Source of the DNA: Lachnospiraceae bacterium YSD2013
Lineage (GTDB): Bacteria > Bacillota > Clostridia > Lachnospirales > Lachnospiraceae
Length of the DNA stretch: 64,000 nucleotides
Assembly (NCBI GenBank): GCA_900100895.1
Contig: FMTX01000015.1
Location: 1-64,000, forward strand
Direction: 5' to 3'
Shown here: positions 48,978-57,875 of the stretch, one piece after another
Layout: every line of letters starts with the position of its first letter
Numbering within the stretch: position 1 is the first letter of the stretch
The notes under the pieces: model-generated
Database searches by the model: none
Told to the model about the DNA's origin: nothing
Seen by the model: only the letters and a program-made list of their open reading frames with translations
Made by a program: the position numbers and the translations under genes

Positions 48978-50807
48978 ATGAAGAAAAAGAGCAATTTACC
49001 TTTTCTTTTTAAGGCCATGGGGCCTTTTCGAATATGTATGTTTTTAAGCATAGTATTCGCCGCAGCTTCGGCGATAGTATCAATAAAGGCTTATACATAC
49101 GTATACCTTATAGCAGAGGAGCTGATTGCCAACCTGGCAGGAGGCTCGCAAAAAGGGCTGTTCTTAACTCACAGCTACGTTAAAGACACTATGGATGTGA
49201 CTTATATTACCGAGTGCGGTAAATCGATAGTGTTTGATATCTGCGGTGGGTTCGGTCTTTACGGACTTTCACTTTTATTTTCACACATCACTGCTTTCAA
49301 TACAGCCGCAAGACTTAAAAGAATGCTGATAGAGCACATCGGCAAGCTCCCGGGCGGTTATCACGACATGAATCCCAGCGGAAGCGTAAGAAAGATTATC
49401 GAAAAGAACACGGATGTGACGGAAACACTTATCGCACACCAGATTCCCAACACCACTATGTCAATCGTGTTGCCAATTGCTTTTGTTGTGTTTATGTTTA
49501 AGTACAATGTTCTACTTTCGGTGGCATGCATCATTCCCGTAATTATCGGGTTTGTGCTTCTTATGGTAATAATGATGGGCAACGGAAGCGATTTCGTGCG
49601 CACATATCAGCAGGCTTCCAAAGACATGTCCAATGCGGCGGTTGAGTACGTAAGGGGCATTCCGGTCATGAAGACTTTCGGTCAGACCGCGGATTCTTTT
49701 AACAGGTACAAGAATTCGGTGGATTTCTTTTGCGAATATGTGCTCAAATTTGCGGTATCCATGATGAATGCCGACAGCAGCTACAATACCGCAATAAACT
49801 CGGTGTTCTACGCACTTGTTCCGGCGGCACTGATTGCTTTTAACCGCTCAAACGGTTCGGCAAAGGTAATATGTTCATTCATATTCTTCGCCTCCATTAT
49901 TCCGCTTGAAGTCACCATTCTTAAGCGAATCATGAGCAATTCCTCCGAGACCATAATCGTTGACGAAGCTTTGGGCACGCTCAAAGAAGTTCTTAACGAA
50001 AAGCCTATGGAATACGCAGGTAACGAGGTCCCCAAGGGCTACGATATCAGCTTCGACAACGTTTCCTTCAGATACGAGGACAACCTTCCGTACGTTCTTA
50101 AGAACGTCAGTCTAACCATGAAAGAAGGCACCACGACAGCTCTCGTAGGCATGTCCGGCGGGGGCAAAAGTACAATTGCGCAGCTCGCTGCAAGGTTAAG
50201 AGATACCTGCGACGGTTCTGTTAAGATAGGCGGAACGGATATTAAGAACCTCTCCGAAGACACGCTTAACAACGTAATGAGCATAGTATTTCAGGAGAGC
50301 ACGCTTCTTAAAATGAGCATTGCCGACAACGTTGCTTTGTATAAAAAGAACGCAAGCCGCGAGGAAATATTGAAGGCTCTCGAAGCCGCTCAATGCGCGG
50401 ATATAATCGCGAAACTTCCCGACGGAATCGACACAGTTTACGGTGCCAAGGGCGCGCATTTATCGGGCGGTGAAATTCAGAGAATCGCCATAGCAAGAGC
50501 AATACTTAAGGATTCGCCCATTGTCATATTGGACGAGGCGACTGCTTTTGCCGATGCCGAAAACGAATACCTTATAAGGAAGTCATTTGAAAAGTTGTTG
50601 AAGGGCAAGACGGTCATTATGATTGCTCACAGACTTTCTTCCATCAAGAACGTCGACAATATCTACGTAATCGACAACGGCGTGGCAATAGAAGAAGGCA
50701 CCCACAAAGAGCTTATGGCAAGGCGCGGACGTTACTTCGAAATGTACAGCGAGTATCAAAAAGCCGTCAGCTGGAAACTTAACAAGGAGGTGCAGGCAGA
50801 TGCTTAA
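48978..50807 (+). CDS. Exporter-fold ABC half-transporter, pair 1 subunit A
   Basis: A 609-residue protein. A six-helix type IV membrane domain (about 15-330) is fused to an ABC ATPase with Walker A GMSGGGKST, signature LSGGEIQRIAIARA, Walker B IVILDEATAFAD and H-loop IAHRLSS. It overlaps subunit B by 8 bases, implying a heterodimer. Exporter-fold pairs under DtxR/IdeR-type boxes include the siderophore importers IrtAB and YbtPQ, so the direction of transport is not certain from fold alone. An ECF transporter follows in the same operon. Confidence 0.92.
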   Translation: MKKKSNLPFLFKAMGPFRICMFLSIVFAAASAIVSIKAYTYVYLIAEELIANLAGGSQKGLFLTHSYVKDTMDVTYITECGKSIVFDICGGFGLYGLSLLFSHITAFNTAARLKRMLIEHIGKLPGGYHDMNPSGSVRKIIEKNTDVTETLIAHQIPNTTMSIVLPIAFVVFMFKYNVLLSVACIIPVIIGFVLLMVIMMGNGSDFVRTYQQASKDMSNAAVEYVRGIPVMKTFGQTADSFNRYKNSVDFFCEYVLKFAVSMMNADSSYNTAINSVFYALVPAALIAFNRSNGSAKVICSFIFFASIIPLEVTILKRIMSNSSETIIVDEALGTLKEVLNEKPMEYAGNEVPKGYDISFDNVSFRYEDNLPYVLKNVSLTMKEGTTTALVGMSGGGKSTIAQLAARLRDTCDGSVKIGGTDIKNLSEDTLNNVMSIVFQESTLLKMSIADNVALYKKNASREEILKALEAAQCADIIAKLPDGIDTVYGAKGAHLSGGEIQRIAIARAILKDSPIVILDEATAFADAENEYLIRKSFEKLLKGKTVIMIAHRLSSIKNVDNIYVIDNGVAIEEGTHKELMARRGRYFEMYSEYQKAVSWKLNKEVQADA

Positions 50808-52560
50808 ATGTCTTAAATATATGTCTCCTGTGGGCAAGAAGGCAGTACTTTTCGCATCCTTGTGGCTGGGGCTGTTCCACATTATATGCATGCTCCCGAT
50901 GATAATGATAATTCATGTGCTGTCGCAGATGTTAAACGCTTACAAAGCGGGCACTACGGTGGATACGAGCATTGTGGTTTATCTCATCGTCGGACTGGTG
51001 CTTATAGCAGTCATGTTTTTAACCTACAAGAAGATGTACCGCATGAAATACATTAACGCGGCCAAAGAAAACAATTCGCTCAGAATGGGCGTTGCCGACA
51101 AGTTCAGAAGACTGCCTGAAAGCTTTCTTTCGACACACGACTTAAGCGACTTAACATCAACCGTAATGGATGATTTGGGCACAATCGAAGGCGTCCTTGC
51201 CAATCAGTTAACGGAGATGATAGGCGGGGCTTTCGGAATAGGCGTGACGCTTATATTTATGTACTTTATCAACGTTAAGATGGCGCTTGCGCTTACGCTG
51301 GTGGTTCCGTTTGTAATACTAAGCATGTCTCTAAGCGATACGGTATCGGGCAGGACCCATATGAAGAACCGAATCGCAAGGGTGGCTATTTCCGACACGA
51401 TTCAGGAGTACCTTGAGAACATCAGAGTGCTTAAGATTTCGGGCAATATCGGGACTTATCAGAAGGGTATCTTCAAGAAAATAAGCCGCCTCATTCCGGG
51501 ACTTGTGCTCTTTGAGTTTCTTGCCGGTATGTGTGTTTCCATGGCATTTAACTTACTCAGAATGGGTATCGGTGTTGTGGCTGTATACGGCGTGGGACTC
51601 CTCGTTAAGGGTGAAATCAGCGTAGAGGTTTATCTGGTATTTGTGCTGATGGCTGTGTGGATTTATGAGCCCTTATCCTACACCTGTGAGTATCTTGGCG
51701 CGGTAATTGCAAGCAAGGTTGCGGCTACGCGTATTGAGAATATCATGGAGTATCCGGAGCAGGCGGGTAGCAGTGCGGCTTCTTTTGACGGATACGATAT
51801 CTGCTTCCGAAATGTTTCTTTCTCATATGCAACTAAGGAATCGGGGGCCAAAAAGAACGTTTTGAATTCGGTGAACTTTACCGCGGGACAGGGCGAGTAC
51901 ACGGCACTTGTGGGACTCTCGGGAAGCGGCAAAAGCACAATCTGCAGATTGGCCGCAAGACTGTGGGACTACGAGAAGGGACTTATTACCGTCGGCGGAA
52001 CAGATATTAAAACAGTGCACCCCGAACGACTTTTTGAACTGTTCTCGATAGTGTTCCAGGATGTAACGCTCTTTAACGACACGATTTACAACAACATTCT
52101 TGTGGGTAATAAAAACGCCACAAGAGAAGAGGTTTTAAAGGCTGCGGAAGATGCGCAGTGTATGCCTTTTATCGATAAGCTTCCCGACGGAATCGATACC
52201 ATGATAGGCGAGAACGGACACACATTGTCGGGCGGTGAGAGACAGCGACTTTCGATAGCGAGAGCATTCCTTAAGAACGCGCCTATAGTGCTTCTTGATG
52301 AGAGTACGGCTTCGGTGGATCCCGAGACGGAGACCAAGCTTCAGGCTGCCATAGAGAAGCTTACAAGAGGCAGAACGGTTCTTATGATAGCTCACAGACT
52401 CAGGTCTGTAGTAAATTGCGACAGAATAGTGGTGCTTGATAAGGGTGAAGTGGTCGGCAACGGTACTCACGAAACGCTTATGAAGGACTGCGATATATAC
52501 AGGAAACTTTACGAATTACAATGTGAGGACAAAGAAGAAGATGAGCAGAATACGAATTAA
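50800..52560 (+). CDS. Exporter-fold ABC half-transporter, pair 1 subunit B
   Basis: A 586-residue protein. Six membrane helices (about 10-310) are followed by an ATPase domain with Walker A GLSGSGKST, Q-loop VFQDVTLF, signature LSGGERQRLSIARA, Walker B IVLLDESTASVD and H-loop IAHRLRS. The Walker B aspartate is followed by Glu in both partners, so both sites may hydrolyse ATP. AAGGAGGTG precedes the start. It overlaps the EcfT gene by 20 bases. Confidence 0.92.
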   Translation: MLKCLKYMSPVGKKAVLFASLWLGLFHIICMLPMIMIIHVLSQMLNAYKAGTTVDTSIVVYLIVGLVLIAVMFLTYKKMYRMKYINAAKENNSLRMGVADKFRRLPESFLSTHDLSDLTSTVMDDLGTIEGVLANQLTEMIGGAFGIGVTLIFMYFINVKMALALTLVVPFVILSMSLSDTVSGRTHMKNRIARVAISDTIQEYLENIRVLKISGNIGTYQKGIFKKISRLIPGLVLFEFLAGMCVSMAFNLLRMGIGVVAVYGVGLLVKGEISVEVYLVFVLMAVWIYEPLSYTCEYLGAVIASKVAATRIENIMEYPEQAGSSAASFDGYDICFRNVSFSYATKESGAKKNVLNSVNFTAGQGEYTALVGLSGSGKSTICRLAARLWDYEKGLITVGGTDIKTVHPERLFELFSIVFQDVTLFNDTIYNNILVGNKNATREEVLKAAEDAQCMPFIDKLPDGIDTMIGENGHTLSGGERQRLSIARAFLKNAPIVLLDESTASVDPETETKLQAAIEKLTRGRTVLMIAHRLRSVVNCDRIVVLDKGEVVGNGTHETLMKDCDIYRKLYELQCEDKEEDEQNTN

Positions 52561-53221
52561 TCCTGTAGTGCTGATTCTTATTAACGTAATAGCTCCATCC
52601 ATGTACATACTGATAAACGGCAAGTATCTTCAGTATTTCCTGCTTGCCTTTGCATCCTTTGTACTGATATTGATGGGGCGGTTCAAGAGACTTGCGGGAA
52701 TGCTTGTAATTTACGGAATAATGATTGGAATATACTCGATTACAATTCAGGATGACAGAGCCAAGTTTATAGGCTTGTTCCTGATTGTGCTGGCACAGTC
52801 GGTACCCTGTCTTGTGCTTGCTTCCGTACTTGTAAGCAAGTATAACTCAGCAGAACTGCTGGCGGCGCTTGAAACCATGAGAATACCGAGAATGATGGTG
52901 GTAGCGGTAACGATTACCTTAAAGTACATTCCGACTTTCACAAGAGAGTTCAAACTCATCAAAGAATCCATGCGCTTAAGAGGCATTGATTTCACATGGA
53001 AGAAACCAATAAGAAGCTTTAAGTACTTTGTGGTACCGCAGCTTTTCAGATGCGCGGCGTTAGCGGAAGAAGTTACGGCGGCGGGCATGGTAAAGGGCAT
53101 TGATGCGCCGGTAAGACGCAGCTCTTATTTCGAGGAAAGGGTAAGATGGTCGGATGCGATGATTATGGCCATCTTTGTAATAGGACTTGCAGGAGGTATT
53201 GTATGGCATACACGCCTGTAA
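52541..53221 (+). CDS. ecfT: ECF transporter transmembrane (T) component
   Basis: ATG at 52541 gives 226 residues. There are four to five membrane helices, and a cytoplasmic coupling region with the T-component Ala-Arg-Gly-like motifs, here MRLRGIDF after FTREFKLIKES, and AAGMVKGIDAP near the end. T components link the ATPases to the substrate-binding S component. It overlaps subunit B upstream and the fused ATPase gene downstream. The AGMVKGI motif differs slightly from the classical ARG. Confidence 0.87.
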   Translation: MSRIRINPVVLILINVIAPSMYILINGKYLQYFLLAFASFVLILMGRFKRLAGMLVIYGIMIGIYSITIQDDRAKFIGLFLIVLAQSVPCLVLASVLVSKYNSAELLAALETMRIPRMMVVAVTITLKYIPTFTREFKLIKESMRLRGIDFTWKKPIRSFKYFVVPQLFRCAALAEEVTAAGMVKGIDAPVRRSSYFEERVRWSDAMIMAIFVIGLAGGIVWHTRL

Positions 53222-54624
53222 TAAAGGCAGAGGGACTTTCTTTTAAATACAACGAGTCCAAAGAAGGAATATTTGACGTAAATTTTGAAATCAATCAGGG
53301 CGAGGCTGTCTTAATTACCGGTAACAGCGGAAGCGGCAAGTCTACGCTTCTTAAGTGCTTAAATAAGCTTATCCCCACAATTACCGAGGGTGAACTGAAG
53401 GGCAAGCTCTTCATAAACGGTGAGGACTACGACAGCGTTAAAATGTATGCCCTCAACAAAAAAGTCGGGTCGGTGTTTCAGAATCCCCGCTCCCAGTTCT
53501 TTACGGAGAATTCCACTGCGGAGCTGGTATTCCCCATGGAAAACTACGGAACTGACAAGGAAGAAATGGGGCGAAAACTCGACGAACTGAAGAAAGACTT
53601 TAATCTCGGAAAGATGATGGGAAGGGATATCTTTACCCTTTCAAGCGGCGAGAGGCAGATGCTGGCACTTGCTTCATCACTCACCATGAATCAGAAGGTG
53701 CTGATTTTCGACGAGCCTTCGGCCAATCTCGATTACGGTAACGCCATGAGACTCGGGCGCCTTATAGATAAGCTTAAGCACAACGGCTACACAATTATCG
53801 TGGCGGACCACAGATTCTATTATCTTAACGGAATCATCGACAAAGTTTTCTTTATGGAGCAGGGAAAGCTTACTTCTTTTGCAAGTGAAGAAGAGTTTAA
53901 GAACAGCGGATACGACACCAGAAGCTTCGACATATTTTCTTTGAACATTCCCTTTACGGGAGCGGCAGAAAGCAAGGATAGTGTCGTGGCTGAGCTTAAG
54001 GACGTATCGTACAAAGAAATACTAAAGAACGTAAATCTCAAGCTTCACAAGCATGAGGTTGTGGGGCTTGTAGGCAGTAACGGCGCGGGAAAGACCACGC
54101 TGGCAAGATTGCTTTGCGAGAGCAACAAGCCCGACGGTGGCAAGGTGGTAAAGGGGTCGTTACCTTTCTTTATTATGCAGGATCCGGACTATCAGCTCTT
54201 CGGAACGTCTGTAGATAATGAACTTTCACTTGTTAAGAACGATGCGAAACGAATAGCGGAATGCGTAGACTATCTGGGACTTAAACCCTACAGGTACAAG
54301 CACCCGTTTGATCTTTCGGGCGGACAGAAGCAGAGACTTCAGATTGCCATGGCGCTTATCTGCGACAGAGACCTGATTATATTCGACGAGCCCACAAGCG
54401 GTCTGGACGTTTATTCCATGCAGAGGGTTTCGGACGAGATAGTTAAGCTTAAAGAAAAATCGAGCGTCCTGGTCATCTCACACGATTATGAGTTCTTAAG
54501 GCATGTGGCTGACAGAATTGTGTATCTTAACGACAAGACCATAGAGGATGACTTTATTCTCAACAAAGAAAATGTGAACAGGCTGAATGCGATATTCGGC
54601 AAAATGGCGGAAGAAACCGCCTAA
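53203..54624 (+). CDS. Fused ECF ATPase (EcfA-EcfA')
   Basis: ATG at 53203 follows AGGAGG and gives 473 residues. An upstream in-frame start at 53146 lies deeper in ecfT and is rejected. Two ABC domains are fused. The first (about 5-225) has [23 protein letters not shown] and VLIFDEPSANLD. The second (about 265-470) has GSNGAGKTT, LSGGQKQRLQIAMA and LIIFDEPTSGLD. It drives the EcfT-S complex. Fused ATPases are typical of dedicated group I-like ECF systems rather than shared modules, which fits an operon carrying all parts. Confidence 0.93.
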   Translation: MAYTPVIKAEGLSFKYNESKEGIFDVNFEINQGEAVLITGNSGSGKSTLLKCLNKLIPTITEGELKGKLFINGEDYDSVKMYALNKKVGSVFQNPRSQFFTENSTAELVFPMENYGTDKEEMGRKLDELKKDFNLGKMMGRDIFTLSSGERQMLALASSLTMNQKVLIFDEPSANLDYGNAMRLGRLIDKLKHNGYTIIVADHRFYYLNGIIDKVFFMEQGKLTSFASEEEFKNSGYDTRSFDIFSLNIPFTGAAESKDSVVAELKDVSYKEILKNVNLKLHKHEVVGLVGSNGAGKTTLARLLCESNKPDGGKVVKGSLPFFIMQDPDYQLFGTSVDNELSLVKNDAKRIAECVDYLGLKPYRYKHPFDLSGGQKQRLQIAMALICDRDLIIFDEPTSGLDVYSMQRVSDEIVKLKEKSSVLVISHDYEFLRHVADRIVYLNDKTIEDDFILNKENVNRLNAIFGKMAEETA

Positions 54625-54685
54625 AAGATATCGGTTATAGGATTCTTACGGAATCTTTATAATAAAGGATTTATAGGAGGGAAAA

Positions 54686-55285
54686 ATGAAGAAACTCAAA
54701 ATTAAGGACATAGTAATGATAGCGCTTTTGTCCGCGCTGTATCTGATTTTCTATATGATTTCGGGTACTGTGGTTATGGTGTTTGGGGCATTCGGTCATG
54801 CAATCAGCCCCGGAGTATGTGCGATATTTACCGGCACGGTTATGTACTTTATGACCAGAAAGGTTGGTAAATTCGGACAGTTTTTAATTATGCAGGCAAT
54901 CTGCATGGTACTTTTCTCTATCATGGGAGCCGGATACATTCCGTGGTATATTACATCAATGATCGGAGCACTTGCGGCAGACCTTATCGCTTCAAGAAGC
55001 AACAAGCCTGCTGTATGGAAGGTGGCTGTTGCATCAGGCGTATTCCATGTAGGTCAGGCATTTGGTTCCATAATTCCCAGCATGTTCTTCATGGAAAGCT
55101 ACAGAGAAGAGTGGATAGCAAGAGGGCAGACTCCCGAAGCTATGGATGAGATGATCAGCTACACCACCGGCGCCATGGGTGTATTGGCAACTGCTATTGT
55201 ATTCGTGCTTGCAGTAGCAGGTGTTTATATCGGATACCTCATCTTAAGAAAGCATTTCGAGCGCAAGGAAGCAGCAGAAGCATAA
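54686..55285 (+). CDS. ECF substrate-binding (S) component, MptD-like
   Basis: A 199-residue membrane protein with five to six helices. KIKDIVMIALLSALYLIFY is the typical S-component first helix with an Ala-rich packing face. The rest (HAISPGVCAIFTGTVMYFMT, then MIGALAADLI) matches MptD-type S components. AGGAGGG precedes the start, and TATAAT at 54658-54663 could give extra transcription. ECF systems of this type have been linked to haem uptake in lactobacilli and streptococci, which fits the metal boxes, but the ligand is not proven here. Confidence 0.82.
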   Translation: MKKLKIKDIVMIALLSALYLIFYMISGTVVMVFGAFGHAISPGVCAIFTGTVMYFMTRKVGKFGQFLIMQAICMVLFSIMGAGYIPWYITSMIGALAADLIASRSNKPAVWKVAVASGVFHVGQAFGSIIPSMFFMESYREEWIARGQTPEAMDEMISYTTGAMGVLATAIVFVLAVAGVYIGYLILRKHFERKEAAEA

Positions 55286-55310
55286 ATATTCAAAAAATTT
55301 TCAAAAGCAA

Positions 55311-55368
55311 TTGACAAACGATAGCGAACAGTGTATTCTAACAACGGTGTTAGCGTACAGTGTTCGCT
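55311..55368 (+). promoter_or_regulatory. tetR-2 promoter with 46-bp operator palindrome
   Basis: TTGACA (55311-55316) and TATTCT (55334-55339) are 17 bp apart. From 55323 to 55368 the two halves are inverted copies at 19 of 23 positions (outer arms AGCGAACA / TGTTCGCT). The operator covers the -10 and start site. Confidence 0.82.
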
Positions 55369-55404
55369 TTTCTTTTGCCAAAGAATGAGAAAGACTTTTG
55401 ATAT

Positions 55405-56022
55405 ATGCCCAAGGACAAGACAGAAAATCACGAAAAGATAATAGCGGCAGCTTATGACGAGTTCATGAAGTATGGCTTTAACGACGCTTCCATGAGGCGC
55501 ATAGCGGCAGCATGTGATATGAGTGCTTCCGGACTTTACAAGCATTTTCCGAGCAAGGAAGATATGTTTGCGGCGCTGGTGGAGCCTGCTTATGCCGGAC
55601 TTAAGGATGAGTACGGAAAGGAAGTTATACGCGAACTTGAATCGATAGACGAGTCCTTTGCCGAGACACTTTGGGCGGAGAAGGGCGAGACCGCCTGGGT
55701 AATGGAGTATATATACGACAATTTCAAGGCATTTAAGCTTTTGGTATGTAAGTCTCAGGGAACAAGATTTGAGGACTACGTACATGAACTTGCTCTTTTG
55801 GAAGAGAAGTCTACCGGACTTTATATGGATAAGGTACGCGAAGTCGGCGGAGAGGTCTACATGGTTCCCTCCGAAGAGTTCCACATGTTTATGACTACAT
55901 GCATCAATGCCATATTCCTTGCAGTAGAGCATGATTTATCACGCGAGGAGGCCATGGAGTATGCTCACCACCTCGACATATTCTTTGAGGCGGGCTGGGG
56001 TGCACTGTTCAAACTTAAATAG
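55405..56022 (+). CDS. TetR/AcrR-family regulator 2
   Basis: A 205-residue protein with helix-turn-helix at about 10-60 (AYDEFMKYGFNDASMRRIAA, then MSASGLYKHFPSKEDMF) and a helical ligand domain. The Shine-Dalgarno is weak (GAGAAAG). The strong palindrome on its own promoter supports autorepression. A terminator and a metal box separate it from ABC pair 2, so it probably acts on that pair in trans, or only on itself. Confidence 0.9.
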   Translation: MPKDKTENHEKIIAAAYDEFMKYGFNDASMRRIAAACDMSASGLYKHFPSKEDMFAALVEPAYAGLKDEYGKEVIRELESIDESFAETLWAEKGETAWVMEYIYDNFKAFKLLVCKSQGTRFEDYVHELALLEEKSTGLYMDKVREVGGEVYMVPSEEFHMFMTTCINAIFLAVEHDLSREEAMEYAHHLDIFFEAGWGALFKLK

Positions 56023-56030
56023 ATATTAAA

Positions 56031-56054
56031 AAGACGCGCTAAGCGTGTTTTTTT
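56031..56054 (+). terminator. Intrinsic terminator after tetR-2
   Basis: ACGCGC and GCGTGT pair over TAA and are extended by flanking A- and T-runs (TTTTTTT). Confidence 0.75.
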
Positions 56055-56064
56055 AAATAGATGA

Positions 56065-56080
56065 GTTAGCCGCGTCTAAC
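56065..56080. promoter_or_regulatory. DtxR-type box 8 before ABC pair 2 (GTTAG-CCGCGT-CTAAC)
   Basis: A perfect palindrome, extended to 7-bp arms (GAGTTAG/CTAACTC), 40 bp before the start at 56121. I did not find a clear promoter around it, so it may also roadblock read-through. Confidence 0.8.
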
Positions 56081-56120
56081 TCAATATGCGCATAGAAGTA
56101 ACAATGAAAGGAAGGGAAAA

Positions 56121-57875
56121 ATGGACAAAGGAGAAAAAAAGAAAGGGACACTGGCCTGGGTGCTTGAATTCGCAGGGATTAATAAGAGCGCTTACATAAT
56201 CAGTGTTTTCATGGCAATAATCAGCGTAATTGCCGGCTTTGTACCGTATTGGTACGTAGCTAAGATTGTAAGGGCGTTGATAGAAGGTAACAAGGACTTA
56301 AGCTTTTATCTTACCCAGTGCGGGTATATTACAATCTGCTGGCTGATCAACAAGATATTCCACACAATATCGACGACAATGTCTCACAAAGCAACTTTCG
56401 GAGTGCTTGCGGAGATAAGAAGACGACTTACTAAGAAATTGAGCGTTATGCCGCTCGGTGATGTGCTCGACGACGCTTCGGGTTCTTACAAGAACACGAT
56501 TGTGGAGCGCGTGGACTCGGTTGAGACCACACTGGCACATATTATTCCCGAAGTTATTTCAAACGCTATCGTGCCTGTGGGCATATTGGTGCTCATGTTT
56601 AATGTCAACTGGAGACTCGCGCTTTTATCACTTATAAGCGTTCCGATTGGCATGGTATTCTACAGCCTTATGATGGTAGGTGCCGACGAAAGCTTTAAGA
56701 ATACAATCGTTAAGACCAAAGCTTTAAACGACACCGCCGTTGAATATATTAACGGTATCGAAGTAATCAAAGCCTTCGGCAAGACGAAATCCTCCTACGA
56801 AAAGTTTAAAACAGCAGCCAAAGAAGGTGCGGATTGCTTCATAGAGTGGATGAGACGCTGCAACCTCTGGCAGAACCTCGCTATGACATTCCTGCCGGCG
56901 CAGCTTCTCACCCTGCTTCCTTTTACCGGCTGGTATTATCTTACGGGTCGCGTGGACGGAACAGATGCTCTTATGCTTATAATTCTTACCCTCGGCCTTG
57001 TATCACCCTTCATGGTGGTTGCAGGCCACATGGACAATATGTCCAAGATGGGTTCCATCATCGGTGAGGTTACCGCAATCCTTCAGAAGCGAGAGATGGA
57101 GCGCCCTGAGACGATGACCAAGAAGCCGGTCGGCAGCGACATAGTCTTCAAGGACGTTCACTTCGGATACAAGGAGCAGGAAGTATTGCACGGAATCAAT
57201 CTTACGATAAAAGAAGGCACCGTAAACGCTCTCGTAGGGCCTTCAGGCTCCGGTAAGTCTACGATTGCCAAGCTCATTGCTTCTTTCTGGGACGTAGACG
57301 GCGGAGAAGTAACGTACGGTGGCGTGAACATCAAGGACATTCCGCTTGTAGACTACAACAAATACATCGCATACGTATCGCAGGACAATTACCTATTCGA
57401 CGAAACCGTTATGGAGAATATCAGAATGGGTCGCCCCGGTGCAACGGACAAAGAAGTCATTGAGGCTGCCATTGCCTGCGGCTGTCATGAGTTTATCCTA
57501 AATCTTGAAAAGGGCTATGACACAATAGCGGGCGGCGCCGGCGGACACTTATCGGGTGGTGAGAGACAAAGAATCAGCATAGCAAGAGCGATGCTTAAGA
57601 ATGCCCCCGTAGTAATCTTAGACGAGGCAACAGCCTACACCGATCCCGAGAACGAAGCTTTGGTACAGCGTTCTGTAGCCAAGCTTGTGCAGGGTAAGAC
57701 GCTTATCGTAATAGCACACAGACTTTCTACTATAGCTTCTTCGGATCAGATTATCGTAATCAATGACGGTAAGGTTGAAGCAACAGGTACGCAGGAAGAA
57801 CTTCTTAACAAGTGCGCTCTGTATCGTGATATGTGGGATGCACATATTTCCTACAAAGATTCGGAGGTGGCATAA
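56121..57875 (+). CDS. Exporter-fold ABC half-transporter, pair 2 subunit A
   Basis: A 584-residue protein. Six membrane helices (about 15-320) precede an ATPase with Walker [11 protein letters not shown]-loop YVSQDNYLF, signature LSGGERQRISIARA, Walker B VVILDEATAYTD and H-loop IAHRLST. GGAAGGG lies before the start. Its stop shares a base with the start of subunit B. The metal box upstream places the pair in the same predicted regulon as feo. Confidence 0.92.
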   Translation: MDKGEKKKGTLAWVLEFAGINKSAYIISVFMAIISVIAGFVPYWYVAKIVRALIEGNKDLSFYLTQCGYITICWLINKIFHTISTTMSHKATFGVLAEIRRRLTKKLSVMPLGDVLDDASGSYKNTIVERVDSVETTLAHIIPEVISNAIVPVGILVLMFNVNWRLALLSLISVPIGMVFYSLMMVGADESFKNTIVKTKALNDTAVEYINGIEVIKAFGKTKSSYEKFKTAAKEGADCFIEWMRRCNLWQNLAMTFLPAQLLTLLPFTGWYYLTGRVDGTDALMLIILTLGLVSPFMVVAGHMDNMSKMGSIIGEVTAILQKREMERPETMTKKPVGSDIVFKDVHFGYKEQEVLHGINLTIKEGTVNALVGPSGSGKSTIAKLIASFWDVDGGEVTYGGVNIKDIPLVDYNKYIAYVSQDNYLFDETVMENIRMGRPGATDKEVIEAAIACGCHEFILNLEKGYDTIAGGAGGHLSGGERQRISIARAMLKNAPVVILDEATAYTDPENEALVQRSVAKLVQGKTLIVIAHRLSTIASSDQIIVINDGKVEATGTQEELLNKCALYRDMWDAHISYKDSEVA

